Assembly (NCBI GenBank): GCA_965220955.1 | Contig: CBDCRK010000027.1 | Coordinates: forward strand, 1-64,000 | Source of the DNA: CBDCRK01 sp965220955 | GTDB lineage: Bacteria > Desulfobacterota > Binatia > Bin18 > CBDCRK01 | Direction: 5' to 3' | DNA: 64,000 nucleotides | Shown here: positions 16,922 to 26,802 of the stretch, in pieces | Layout: each line of letters opens with the position of its first letter | Numbering within the stretch: position 1 is the first letter of the stretch | Translations under genes and position numbers: made by a program | Notes under the pieces: model-generated | The model's database searches: none | What the model was told of the DNA's origin: nothing | What the model saw: only the letters and a program-made list of their open reading frames with translations

Positions 16922-17005
16922 ATAAAGACTCAGTAGCAGATTTGTGTTAGTAGAGGGGCGGTAGAGGTGCAGGCAGAAGAAGAGGCAACAGTCAGGAGGT
17001 GGACT

Positions 17006-17365
17006 ATGAAACAGGATTGGTATCTCCATCCGTTTGTTGCCGAGTATGCGGGCAACACCTTGGTGGACATTCGTTTCATCGGCCTGCGCACCCTTGCTGG
17101 AGAGGATCGATGGCAGGCCGCTCTGGAAGGATCGAGAAATCTAGTGGTCGTACCGGTGAGCGATGCGGGACTGCACGTAGCTGTGGATTGTGTGCTCTCT
17201 GACGACCCGGACAAACATATTCTGATCTGCTCAGGCCTCTTTGCGTTCCATGGCACCACTGATGCCCGCTGGGAGATCATGGGGCCAGCCGGGGCATTTT
17301 TCTCCCAGTACGCATCCCTGATCCGTGAGGCACTGGCACAGGGTCGCCGGCGGGCCGGATGGTAG
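17006..17365 (+). CDS. hypothetical protein (119 aa)
   Basis: The start at 17006 is chosen over 16967 because CAGGAGG lies 6 nt upstream. The protein appears to be a compact alpha/beta domain: YLHPFVAEYAGNTLVDIRFI, NLVVVPVSDAGLHVAV, HILICSGLFAFHGTTDARWE and a C-terminal helix. No family is recognised. Its 3' end meets the minus-strand adenosine deaminase fragment, 9 nt away. Confidence 0.5.
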   Translation: MKQDWYLHPFVAEYAGNTLVDIRFIGLRTLAGEDRWQAALEGSRNLVVVPVSDAGLHVAVDCVLSDDPDKHILICSGLFAFHGTTDARWEIMGPAGAFFSQYASLIREALAQGRRRAGW

Positions 17366-17374
17366 GGTTTGTGG

Positions 17375-17608
17375 GGCCAGGTCAATACCAACAAGGTTTG
17401 GATAGGTCTCACGCCACAATCGCGTCTTTGCGGCTAGAACTGTGTTCGCCTCCCAGGTGAGGTCTCGGCCGAAGCAAAAGATCAACCCTACTCGCATCTC
17501 GTTACAATAGATTACCTCGGTTTCGATTGCAGCCTGACACGCAGCCATGATAACCCGGTCTAGGTCATAAAGCCCAGCGTGCTCGCCCCGTAGGAACGAC
17601 GCGCCGTA
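17375..17608 (-). pseudogene. adenosine deaminase-like fragment
   Basis: About 78 codons match the middle of the adenosine/AMP deaminase family: LYDLDRVIMAACQAAIE, VGLIFCFGRDLTWEAN and YPNLVGIDLA, where the family continues with GPE. The metal-binding N-terminal HxH and the later HAGE and SLNTDDP regions are missing. It is joined end to end with a universal-stress fragment in another frame. Confidence 0.6.
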
Positions 17609-17612
17609 GATA

Positions 17613-17948
17613 GATCTCTTCTGTAGGAACAACATGTAAGTGGTAGACGGTCCCACCATTCTCCTGAGCCAGATGACGGGCATAGGTCAGCGCGGCCAAA
17701 GACCTCTCATGAATGTCTATCGGAACCAGAACTCTACGAAAAGGCTGAGTAGTGGATAGCCCCTCTACCTCGCGGGTGGTAAATCCTGGGCAAAAAGATT
17801 CACGCACCACCTTTTCCGCCATACTAAGGACGGCACACATGAGTGCGACCTCTCCGGACGCGTTATGAGCAATAGTCGGGGGAGTGTCTAGCTGCTCCGG
17901 AAGCACTGGGAGGGTGGAAGACAAGGGCATTGGGAATTTCTTAAACAT
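17613..17948 (-). pseudogene. universal stress protein (UspA) fragment
   Basis: FRRVLVPIDIHERSLAALTYARHLAQE and VYHLHVVPTEEIYL are the first strand-helix-strand of a UspA domain. The frame is then lost into the adenosine deaminase fragment, so the ATP-binding G-x2-G-x9-G-S/T end is absent. About 75 residues of unassigned sequence precede the domain. Confidence 0.6.
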
Positions 17949-17968
17949 GGAGTCGAAATGGCTTCTCC

Positions 17969-18190
17969 TCAGGAGGATAACAGGTAATCATAGTCCCCCC
18001 CGATGTTGAGCATGGCAATGCCCTTGCTCCGACTAGGGAAGGGTTTGCAGAACTCGACCAGCCAGTCGTTCTCTTCTTGCAGGTGGACAACCTCTGAGGC
18101 TCGGTCCCTGAACTGGGGCTCGATTCCGCCCGCCCATAGGTCCGGTAGCTCATAAACGTGTTTGTCCGTTGGTATAATCCAATAAGCCAT
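17969..18190 (-). CDS. small hypothetical protein (73 aa)
   Basis: ATG 18190 has GGAAGGG 5-6 nt upstream. The peptide MAYWIIPTDKHVYELPDLWA...GIAMLNIGGDYDYLLSS has a natural composition but no known family. A second frame (17941-18153) overlaps and is taken as a shadow. Confidence 0.4.
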   Translation of the reverse strand: MAYWIIPTDKHVYELPDLWAGGIEPQFRDRASEVVHLQEENDWLVEFCKPFPSRSKGIAMLNIGGDYDYLLSS

Positions 18191-18278
18191 AACTACCCTT
18201 CCTGCGTTTTATTTTATGGTCTGGTTTTCTGCTGACATAGGATGTTCCCTTTTTCCTCTTGCCATTCTTTCTCTATGA

Positions 18279-18379
18279 GAGGCCAATACCTGGGGGTGGG
18301 ATGGCAAGTCATAAAATTTGGGTTCAATTTGGGTTCAATTTTTAAGAGAGAAAAGTGAAGCAAGATCAATACATTATCT
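18279..18379 (+). repeat. leader repeat of the AAA/TPR regulator, with an 11-bp tandem unit
   Basis: Second copy of the leader at 15121-15210. Here GGGTTCAATTT occurs twice in tandem (18320-18330 and 18331-18341), whereas the other copy has one. It covers the ribosome site region and the GTG start at 18355. Confidence 0.6.
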
Positions 18380-21358
18380 TCCCTCCCTTTCGCTTGGACA
18401 CGGTTAATGAGTGTCTGTGGCGAAGTTCACAGATGATCTCCCTAAGGCGAAAGACCTTTGCCGTGCTGCGTTATCTGGTGGAACACCCAGGTCGGTTAGT
18501 GACTAAAGAGGAATTATTCGAGGCGGTCTGGCCCGACGCTTATGTGAGCGATGTTGTACTGAAGGTTTGCATCCGGGAGTTACGCAAAGCACTGGATGAT
18601 CAGCCGAATGCGCCGCGATTCATTGAGACGGTGCACCGGCGGGGGTATCGGTTTATCAGAAAAATAACCGAAGCCGGCAGGCCGGATAAGCCTTTGAGAC
18701 ACCTGCAACCGGCGGTTGTGCACTCGCAAGTGACCCAGGTTGGTTTAGTAGGACGGGATGCCGAGTTAGAGCAACTGCAAAGGTGGCTGGAGAAAGCGCT
18801 GGGGGGAGAGCGGCAAGTGGTGTTCGTGACTGGTGAGGAGGGGATTGGCAAAACGGCGGCTGTAGAAGCGTTTGTGGATCGAGTGGGCGCCAATCCTGGA
18901 CTTTGGATTGGGCGCAGACAGTGTATAGAACACTATGGGTCAGGCGAAGCCTATATGCCGGTGCTGGAGGCGCTAGAGCGGTTATGTCGGGCGCCGAAGA
19001 GCGAGCGTCTCATTGGACTCCTTGGGGCCAGCATACACCGACTTGGCTGGCGCAGATGCCCTCATTCATCAGTGCTTCCGAGCGGGAGGCGTTACAGCGA
19101 GCGGTTATGGGGGCAACGCGGGACCGGATGCTGCGGGAGATGGCCGAGATGCTGGAAGCGCTGACAGCAGAGGTCACGCTAGTGCTAGTGTTAGAAGATT
19201 TGCAGTGGAGCGATTATTCCACCCTAGAGTTGGTCTCGTTGTTGGCACAGCGACGGGAGCGGGCGCGGCTGTTGGTGATTGGTACGTATCGGCCGGTAGC
19301 CGTGAACATCGGCGGGCATCCTCTGAAAACGCTTAAGCAGGAACTGCAGACCCACCAGCACTGCGGAGAACTCCTGCTTGGGTTTCTGACCGAATCGGTA
19401 GTGGCCGAGTATCTGGCAGCAAGGTTTCCAGGGAGTTCACTTCCACCTGCGCTGGCGCGGGTCATTCATCAGCGTACGGACGGCAATCCGTTATTTATGG
19501 TTAATATAGTGGACTATTTGCTAGGCCAGGGACTGGTAGTGAAGGCTGATGGGCAGTGGGAGGTAAAGGGAAGGTTAGAAGAGGTGGAGGGGGGAGTGCC
19601 CGAGAGCCTGCGACAGGTGATTGAGAAGCAGATTGAAGGGCTTAGCGTCAAGGAACAACGAGTACTGGAAGCAGCGAGCGTGGCGGGGGTAGAGTTCTTG
19701 GCAGCGGCAGTGGCAGCAGGCTTGGAGGAAGAAGAAGTTGAGGTAGAGGAGAGATGTGGGGAGTTGGTGCGGCGGGGGCAATTTTTGAGGTCGCATGGGA
19801 GTAACGAGTGGCCAGACGGGACGGTGACGGAGCGTTACAGTTTCATTCACTCGCTTTATCAAAATGTGTTATCCGAACGAGTGACGGTAGGACGACGCAT
19901 CCAACTGCATCGGAGAATAGGAGAACGGGAGGAGGTAGGATATAGAGAACGGGCAGGAGAGATAGCAGGGGAGTTAGTGGTGCACTTTGAGGAAGGGCGG
20001 GAATACCGTCGGGCGGTGCAGTATCTTAAGCAAGCGGCGGAGAATGCGTTGTGGCGATATGCCTATCAGGAGGCAATTGGTCATCTCACTAAGGCATTGG
20101 AGATGCTCAAGATCCTGCCAGACACCCCCGAGCGTACCCAGCAAGAGCTCACGCTGCAAACTACCCTGGGTGTGCCGTTAGTGATGACCAAGGGTTATGC
20201 GGCCCCGGAAGTGGAAAAAGCCTATATCCGGGCTTGGGACTTGTGCCGGCAGGTAGACGAGACTCCTCAGCTTTTCCGGGTGCTGCGGGGGCTACGTGCG
20301 TTTTATCTGATACGGGGAGAGTTCCACAAAGCACGCGAGTTAGGGGAGCAGCTTCTAACTCCAGCTCAACGTCAGAAAGACCCAGCCCTTCTTCTGTCAG
20401 TCCACGATACACTGGGAATCATCTTGTTCCATCTTGGAGAGTTGGCTCCTGCCCGAGGCCACCTAGAGCAAGGTATTGCCCTCTACGATCCCCAGAAGCA
20501 CCATTCCCATGCCTTTGTACAGGACCCTGGGGTAGTCTGCCTGTCCTATATGGCCTTTACCCTGTGGTTTCTTGGCTATGCGGACCAAGCCCTAGAGAGA
20601 ATCCACGAAGCTCTCACTCTGGCCCAAGAGATGTCTCACCCTCATAGTCTGGCTTATGCCCTGGGTTGTGCTGCTATAGTCTATCAACTGTGTCGGAAGG
20701 TACAAACAGCCCAAGAGCGAGCAGAGGTAGCAACTGAGGTCTCTAGAGGACAGGGCTTTGCGTATTGGTTGGCAATGGGAACTATTCTTCAGGGTTGGGC
20801 GCTGGCTGAGCAGGGAAAGAAAAAGGAGGGGGCCTCACAGATACACCAAGGCCTGGCCGCCTAGCAGGCCACCGGGGCAGAGACAATGCGGCCATATTTT
20901 CTTGCCTTGCTAGCCGAGGCGCATGGTGAAGAGCCAAGCCAGAGGAAGGGGCTAGCCTTGCTAGCCGAAGCGCTGGATGTAATAGGCAAAACTGGGGAGC
21001 GCTTCTACGAAGCAGAGCTATATCGACTCAAGGGAGATCTCCTGCTGGCGCGGGTCCTGCCAGTGCAGGGAGGCAAAAAGCAAAAGCCGGCCCCGAGCGT
21101 AGCCGAAGAAGCAAGAGGCAAAAATGAAGAGGTCTCAGAGGCAGAAGAATGTTTTAAGCAGGCCATCGACATTGCTCGCTGCCAACAAGCAAAATCATTG
21201 GAGTTACGAGCAGCAAAGAGCTTGAGCCGCCTGTGGCAGACACAGGGTAAAAAGAGCAAGCCCGACAGTTACTGGCGGAGATTTATGGCTGGTTCACTGA
21301 AGGGTTTGACACCATAGACTTGCAGGAGGCAAGGGCGCTGCTCAAAGGACTGTCGTAA
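18355..21358 (+). pseudogene. winged-helix/AAA ATPase/TPR transcriptional regulator, three lesions
   Basis: A GTG start opens a Trans_reg_C (OmpR/CadC-type) winged helix (MISLRRKTFAVLRYLVEHPG, YVSDVVLKVCIRELRKAL, ETVHRRGYRFI), then an AAA_16 ATPase with Walker A TGEEGIGKTAA and Walker B LVLVLEDLQWSD, then TPR-like helices to the end. Lesions: a one-base frame change at the GGGG at 19024-19027; a TAG at 20862-20864 where relatives have Trp (GLAA-stop-QATGAE); and a frame change near 21265, after which LLAEIYGWFTEGFDT runs to the stop at 21356-21358. The intact protein would be about 1,000 residues. Several lesions of different kinds make sequencing error alone unlikely. Confidence 0.82.
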
Positions 21359-21664
21359 AGTTAGGATTCCTGGGAGGTATCAGGAATAGCCTCCGCCTAT
21401 TATAGAGCGGTCAATATCTCTGTAAGAGTAGTCAATTTTCTCTGTGCTTGCTCCGCCCTTTTCCCTTTTCGATCTCAATTTGATCGGTTCATTTCTAATC
21501 GGTCAAATTGACTTCATGTGCCCCTTTTTGTTGCAGAAATGTTATAGTTTTGTCAAAGATAGCAAGATATCAATTCCAACAGAAATCTCCTCTTTTTGTC
21601 TCCTTGGTGACAATATCCCGAATTCTCTGTTATACTCTGGGACGCATAAGTGAGGGAGGGGTGT

Positions 21665-22375
21665 ATGCAGTGGGAATATATCCCTGATGCTGAGTCCTTG
21701 CGCAGGTTAAAGAGTCTCTCCTGGCTTTCTGCGGTGCAGATCGAGAGGCTGGCTGCCAGCATGTCTGTGGAGAGGGTAAAGAGGCATCAGGTTGTCTTTA
21801 GTGAGGGGGAGACCTCTAATATGGTCTATATCCTTCTCTCCGGCGCCGCCAGGCTTTCCTTTCTTAACCGTGGGGGGGAGCGAGTGCTGGTGGGCCTTAT
21901 TGGTGCAGGGGAGATTTTTGGAGTGTCCGCGCTTCTTGGTCAAACACGCCGCCCGTTCCGGTGCGATGCCTTTAGCGACTGTTGGGTAGGCGCAATAAAG
22001 TCCGAGGCTTTTGTCGACACCTTTCTCGGGGTTCCCTTTGATGTCTATAGCCACGCTATGGAGGTAACGGTAGGGCGGTGGTGGGCAATGCTTCTGCGCT
22101 ATGCCAATTCCGTGGGTATTAACCTGCGGGAACGTCTAGCCATAATGCTTCTAGAACTGGCCGCAAAGTTCGGAGTGCAAGATGCCCGTGGAACAATCCT
22201 TACCCTACGTCTCACCCATGAGGACCTGGCTGACCTGGTGGGGGCATCGCGGCAAAAAGTGACCGAGCATATGAACATGTTCGAGCGCCAGCAGGTTATC
22301 ATCCGGGAAGGTCGTCGGCTCATCCTCCTGCCACGTAAGCTTCAGGAGATTGTGCAATCGGACCTGATAGGTTAG
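21665..22375 (+). CDS. Crp/Fnr-family transcriptional regulator
   Basis: 236 residues. The cyclic-nucleotide-binding beta-barrel spans about 15-130 (VYILLSGAARLSFLNRGGER, GEIFGVSALLG), and HTH_Crp follows (THEDLADLVGASRQKVTEHM, RRLILL). There is no Fnr-type cysteine cluster, so sensing of cAMP or another small ligand is likelier. ATG 21665 has GGGAGGGG 4-5 nt before it and is preferred to GTG 21650. A TATACT box lies at 21631-21636. The MetE-like gene follows by 60 nt and may be its target. Confidence 0.88.
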   Translation: MQWEYIPDAESLRRLKSLSWLSAVQIERLAASMSVERVKRHQVVFSEGETSNMVYILLSGAARLSFLNRGGERVLVGLIGAGEIFGVSALLGQTRRPFRCDAFSDCWVGAIKSEAFVDTFLGVPFDVYSHAMEVTVGRWWAMLLRYANSVGINLRERLAIMLLELAAKFGVQDARGTILTLRLTHEDLADLVGASRQKVTEHMNMFERQQVIIREGRRLILLPRKLQEIVQSDLIG

Positions 22376-22435
22376 TCAGCCGTTTATCACCAGCTTTTGT
22401 TCTTACTAATTCTGACCAGTAGAGGAGGACTTCCC

Positions 22436-23605
22436 ATGCTCAATGCCACTAAAGGAAAGCTATTGCCCACAACCATTGTGGGATCTTATCCCCGGCCCTC
22501 GTGGTTCACCCACAACCTCAAGGGACATCCCTTCAAAATGGCTCTGGGTGACTCCCTCCACCGTGAGCAATACCTCGATGCTGTGGCCTGCTTTATTAGC
22601 GAGCAGGAACGGGCAGGTCTGGATATTGTCACTGACGGCGATGCCCGCTTTGACCTGGAGGTAGGGGGGAGATCGTGGTTCTTTTATGTGATTGAGCGCT
22701 TGGGGGGGCTTGGTAGACGCAGCGATACAGCTCCCTGGATGAAGCTTTTGGATCTCAAACCTGGGCACATCCTGTGGGAGGTGCAGGAAGCCTACCAACC
22801 CCCGGCTGTGGTCGGTCGGTTAACCCGAGGTCCTCTGCAGTATGCAGCAATCTGGAAAACCGCCCAGAGAATGACGGAAAAGCCGGTGAAGTTTGGAACA
22901 ATCACTGCCCAGTCCCTGCCAGCAATGCTGTGGAACAAGCACTATGCCTCGGATCACGAACTGGTTATGGACCTGACTGCGATTATGAACGAGGAACTCA
23001 AGGAGGTTGCTCGGGCGGGCTGCCAAGTCATCCAGGTAGAGGCGCCCATGCATCCCTCTGCTGCGCTCAGCCCCACGACCACGGATGATGAGCTGAGCTG
23101 GTATGTGGAGGCGTTTAACCGTGAGGTGCGAGGGGTGGAGAGCGAAATCTGGGCCCATACCTGCTGGGGCAATCCTGCCCAGCAGCCCTGTTACTGGGAG
23201 CTACCGAGCTATGAGCGCTCGATTCCTTACCTGCTCAGTCTTGAGGCGGATGTAATTACCTTCGAGTGTGCCAGCACCGGGGGGAAAGACCTGCCGCTCA
23301 TTGGCCAGCACAAGACCGATAAGAAGATAGGGATTGGGGTAGTGAGTCACACCAACACAGCCGTGGAGCCACCCGAGGTAGTAGCCAATCTTATTCGCAA
23401 AGCCCTAGAGTACATTCCGCTCGAACGCTTGATCATCACAACCGACTGCGGGTTTGGCCGAGAAGGGATCTCGCGGCGGATTGCCTATTACAAGTGTGTG
23501 TCTCTGGTGCTAGGGACGAATATAGTGAGGAGGGAGCTAGGACTGCCGGAAGTGGAGGTACGGGCTGCAGACCCGAGGTGGGCGTTTGCAGAGGTTGGAG
23601 AATAA
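22436..23605 (+). CDS. MetE C-terminal/UROD-type zinc methyltransferase
   Basis: 389 residues of the cobalamin-independent methionine synthase C-terminal TIM barrel (COG0620). Hallmarks are LLPTTIVGSYPRPSW at the N-terminus, IVTDGD, QVEAPM, the zinc ligands His and Cys in HTCWGN, Glu in TFECAS and Cys in TTDCGFGRE; all four MetE-type ligands are present. With no N-terminal half it resembles archaeal-type methyltransferases and epoxyalkane:coenzyme M transferase, so the substrate may be a thiol other than homocysteine. The start at 22436 has GAGGAGG 7-8 nt upstream. Confidence 0.82.
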   Translation: MLNATKGKLLPTTIVGSYPRPSWFTHNLKGHPFKMALGDSLHREQYLDAVACFISEQERAGLDIVTDGDARFDLEVGGRSWFFYVIERLGGLGRRSDTAPWMKLLDLKPGHILWEVQEAYQPPAVVGRLTRGPLQYAAIWKTAQRMTEKPVKFGTITAQSLPAMLWNKHYASDHELVMDLTAIMNEELKEVARAGCQVIQVEAPMHPSAALSPTTTDDELSWYVEAFNREVRGVESEIWAHTCWGNPAQQPCYWELPSYERSIPYLLSLEADVITFECASTGGKDLPLIGQHKTDKKIGIGVVSHTNTAVEPPEVVANLIRKALEYIPLERLIITTDCGFGREGISRRIAYYKCVSLVLGTNIVRRELGLPEVEVRAADPRWAFAEVGE

Positions 23606-23756
23606 AAGGAGGCTAGGATAAGGCTTTTGTGGATTAATTTACCAGTCAAGATCTGGCACTTTTATTATTTTATCACTAGATGGACGGTTGATCACATAGG
23701 CGGCGGACTGAGTTATCATTAACAAGGGGAATAAACAAACTGGAGGGAAACTAACC

Positions 23757-24875
23757 ATGCGTGATGGATTTAAAATTGTTGATACCGACTCTCACATGAT
23801 GGAGCCGGAGTGGCTGTGGGAACGCCACATGGAAGACGCCTACAAGTCGCAGGCGCCCCAAATGGGCCAGGCCCCTGGGTCGGGGCGCCGCACCTTCCTG
23901 GTAGAGGGTGAGTCGTTCACGCGCGAGAAGGGCAAGTATCCCATGGCAGCACCGGCCTTTCTCAAGGCCGCGCAGAAGGCAATGGAGCGCTTCGAGCGAG
24001 CCAGTAAGACCGGCTTTAGTGCGCAAAGCCGTATTGAGGATATGGACGAGCAGGGCGTTGACGTGCAGATTCTCTATCCTACCTACACTGGCCAGATGCT
24101 CGGGCGCGAGTTCCGCGACACCAAACTGCTGGCCGCCTGCTGCCGCGCCTATAACAACTGGGCGGCTGAGTATACGTCGGTGGCCCCCGAGCGGCTACGC
24201 TGGGCGGCGGCGCTGCCAATGCAGGATGTCGAGGAGGCGATTACGGAAGCGCATCGCGCGGCGCAGACCGGCTGCATTAGCTACTACATGCGTCCGAACC
24301 CGGTGCGCGGCCGTACGCTGTGGTGCGAGGACTACCTGCCGCTGTGGACGGAAATCGAGAAGATTGGCAAGCCACTCTCGACGCACGACTCGGCGTCGGC
24401 ATCGGTACCGTCGTTCGGCGACCGCATGGAGACGCATACAAGTGGCCATATTTTGTCGCATCCGTTTGAAGCGATGGCAGCGATGGCGGGGCTGATCTGG
24501 TTTGGGATCTTCGAGAAATTGCCCCAGTTGAAAGTCATCCATGTCGAGGGGGACGGCGGCTGGGCCCCGTACTGGCTGCAACGGATGGAGCAGCATTGGA
24601 ACTTCAGCGGCAACGCCGAGCACGAGTACCTCACGCGGGGTCCGACCGAATACTTCCGGAGCAATGTCTGCGTGGCGTTCCGCGGCGACGAGCCAACCAT
24701 GCCGGCCGCGGTCCAATTGGTCGGCGACAACAACTTCACCTGGGATAGTGACTATCCGCATCCCGATGGCACCTTTCCCTGGGGCGTGGAAGCAATGCTC
24801 AAGCAGCCCATCCCCCAGGAATCCAAGCGTAAGCTGTTGTGGGATAACGCGGCCCGCGTCTTCAATCTCTTGTAG
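23757..24875 (+). CDS. amidohydrolase family protein (Amidohydro_2)
   Basis: 372-residue TIM-barrel metal hydrolase or decarboxylase related to ACMSD. The N-terminal metal motif reads VDTDSHMMEP, the DxDxH form of this subgroup; HILSHPFEAM and IHVEGDGGW give further ligands, and WDSDYPHPDG the catalytic Asp. Shine-Dalgarno GGAGGG is 8-9 nt upstream. It opens a catabolic cluster with a GMC oxidoreductase and a second amidohydrolase. Codon choice here looks more GC-ending than in the genes to its left (impression, not counted). Confidence 0.88.
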   Translation: MRDGFKIVDTDSHMMEPEWLWERHMEDAYKSQAPQMGQAPGSGRRTFLVEGESFTREKGKYPMAAPAFLKAAQKAMERFERASKTGFSAQSRIEDMDEQGVDVQILYPTYTGQMLGREFRDTKLLAACCRAYNNWAAEYTSVAPERLRWAAALPMQDVEEAITEAHRAAQTGCISYYMRPNPVRGRTLWCEDYLPLWTEIEKIGKPLSTHDSASASVPSFGDRMETHTSGHILSHPFEAMAAMAGLIWFGIFEKLPQLKVIHVEGDGGWAPYWLQRMEQHWNFSGNAEHEYLTRGPTEYFRSNVCVAFRGDEPTMPAAVQLVGDNNFTWDSDYPHPDGTFPWGVEAMLKQPIPQESKRKLLWDNAARVFNLL

Positions 24876-24994
24876 AGGCTGGACGGCAGAGATCAACGAT
24901 TTTGCCCGCGATGTCGAGCCAGGAGTCAGCTCGGCAAGCTCTACCCCATCGAGCCGGAGTGATAGGGTGCAAGGTGGAAGATCGGAGAACAGAT

Positions 24995-26635
24995 ATGAAC
25001 TACGACGTTATTGTAATAGGGGCAGGATCCGCAGGTTGTCCGCTGGCAGCACGCCTGTCAGAAGATCCTCACCGCTCGGTCCTCCTGCTGGACGCCGGAC
25101 CTCACTACAAAAGCATCGACGAGTTTCCGGAAGCGTTGCAGCAGGGCGGCTCCCTGGCTTCCAGTTTCCCAGGACATCCTAACAACTGGTCTTTCATGGC
25201 CAGGCTCACGCCTGAATTGTTGTACTCTGTCCCGCGGGGAAAGGTGGTCGGCGGCTCTAGTGCCCTAAACGGGACGGTGTTTATCCGCGGGGTTCCGGAA
25301 GACTTCGACGGCTGGGCCTCACTGGGCAACGAGGAATGGTCCTACCAGAAGGTACTGCCGTATTTTAGAAAGTTGGAGAGCGACAAGGATTTCCAAGACG
25401 ATTTCCATGGGACGGATGGCCCCATTCCTGTGCGCCGCCCAAAGCCGCAAGAATGGAACCCCCCGCAGCAGGCCTTTGTCCAAGCGTGTCTGGATGCGGG
25501 ATTTCCTGAAGACTCGGATATGAATAGTCCAACGTCGATCGGCGTGGGCGCCCTGCCGCTGAATAACATCAACGGGCTCCGGATGAATACCGCCATAACC
25601 TACCTGACCCCTAATCTTCACCGGCCCAACTTAACGGTGTGGGGAGAGGTGCTGGTGGGACGAGTGTTGTTCGAAGGCCGGAGGGCAGTCGGGATTGAAG
25701 CAGAGAGGCAGGGCCAAAAAGTAGTGATTTATGGGGGTGAGATCATACTTAGCGCAGGAGCGGTAAAATCCCCCCACCTGCTGCTGCTGTCAGGGATCGG
25801 ACCGGCGGACGAGTTGCGCAGGTTTGACATCGCCGTGATACAGGATTCGCCCTACGTGGGAAAAGATTTCACCGACCACCCGGCTGTGATGATCATGTAC
25901 CGAACGAAGAAGGAACTACCGGTACATTCCCAGCTGCCAATGATCCAGACCGGCCTGCACTATACGGCTGAAGGTTCGGAGGCTCGCGGCGATATGGAAC
26001 TCCTGCCGTTCTGTTTCTCCATGAGTGATTCGTTCCTCAGTGCAGGCGAGTCAGGGGACTCGCCCCTGCTCGCGCTCCCGTCCTTCTTCCGTCACCCCTT
26101 CAGAACCCTGGCCGCGATACGCGGCATCTCGGTAAAGCGTCTGATAGAGCAGGCTCGGCGCGGTCGGGATCTGATCATCGGCTGCTCGCTGCAGGAGGCC
26201 GTGAGCAGAGGGGAGATGAGACTCGTTTCGGCTGACCCGAAGGTGCAACCGGAGTTGCATTACAATTATCTTTCAGACCCGTTCGACCGCAAGCGTATGC
26301 GCGAGGGGGTTCGGCTCACCGTGCAGCTGTTGCAGGGCAAGGCGTTCAAGGACCTCGTGGCCGAGCGGACGGTTCCGACCGACACCCATCTTGCCTCTGA
26401 TGCGTCATTGGACAACTGGATGTATACAAACCTTGGTACCGCTATCCACATGTCGGGTAGCTGCAAAATGGGGCCACCAACTGACATGACCGCTGTTGTT
26501 GATCAGTACGGCCGGGTCCATGGTGTCGAGAGGCTCCGCGTGGTGGATACGTCGATACAGCCGAACGTGGTACGGCGCCCAGCCAATGCAACGGCAATCA
26601 TGATTGGCGAGCGTGCGGTCGAGTGGGTCAGCTGA
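24995..26635 (+). CDS. GMC-family FAD-dependent oxidoreductase
   Basis: 546 residues. The FAD dinucleotide fold begins at once: YDVIVIGAGSAGCPLAARL and SVLLLDAGP, then GKVVGGSSALNG, LSAGAVKSPHLLLLSGIG, and a C-terminal substrate domain with IHMSGSCKMG (catalytic His) and RVVDTSIQPN. The second active-site residue is Asn (RRPANATAI). Members oxidise alcohols such as choline, benzylic or polyethylene glycol substrates. The start at 24995 is chosen because the FAD motif follows immediately; an in-frame ATG at 24902 would add 31 unconserved residues. Confidence 0.9.
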   Translation: MNYDVIVIGAGSAGCPLAARLSEDPHRSVLLLDAGPHYKSIDEFPEALQQGGSLASSFPGHPNNWSFMARLTPELLYSVPRGKVVGGSSALNGTVFIRGVPEDFDGWASLGNEEWSYQKVLPYFRKLESDKDFQDDFHGTDGPIPVRRPKPQEWNPPQQAFVQACLDAGFPEDSDMNSPTSIGVGALPLNNINGLRMNTAITYLTPNLHRPNLTVWGEVLVGRVLFEGRRAVGIEAERQGQKVVIYGGEIILSAGAVKSPHLLLLSGIGPADELRRFDIAVIQDSPYVGKDFTDHPAVMIMYRTKKELPVHSQLPMIQTGLHYTAEGSEARGDMELLPFCFSMSDSFLSAGESGDSPLLALPSFFRHPFRTLAAIRGISVKRLIEQARRGRDLIIGCSLQEAVSRGEMRLVSADPKVQPELHYNYLSDPFDRKRMREGVRLTVQLLQGKAFKDLVAERTVPTDTHLASDASLDNWMYTNLGTAIHMSGSCKMGPPTDMTAVVDQYGRVHGVERLRVVDTSIQPNVVRRPANATAIMIGERAVEWVS

Positions 26636-26802
26636 GACGTGACGGCGTTGTTGGCACTCGGTGATCTCTTTTACGCGTGAGCGGCTGCGCGTTCGAGGGC
26701 CGTCCTTCCCCTAAGCCGAGGTGTAAGGAAAGCTGACGCACCTGATTCCTACCTTGGCAGCAGAAGCCCGAGATGGTATGGCAGAAGAAAAAGGAGAATA
26801 TT

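Noticed and set aside
822..20864. Amber (TAG) recoding as a sense codon
   Set aside because: All three internal nonsense codons are TAG, which hinted at recoding, but TAG is also the normal stop of intact genes here (for example the HNH endonuclease, the VOC protein, the Crp regulator and the amidohydrolase at 23757), and the affected genes carry other lesions or are truncated.
24195..24896. Long minus-strand frame opposite the amidohydrolase
   Set aside because: It is a GC-rich shadow of the plus-strand gene, with Arg/His-rich low-quality translation and no ribosome site.
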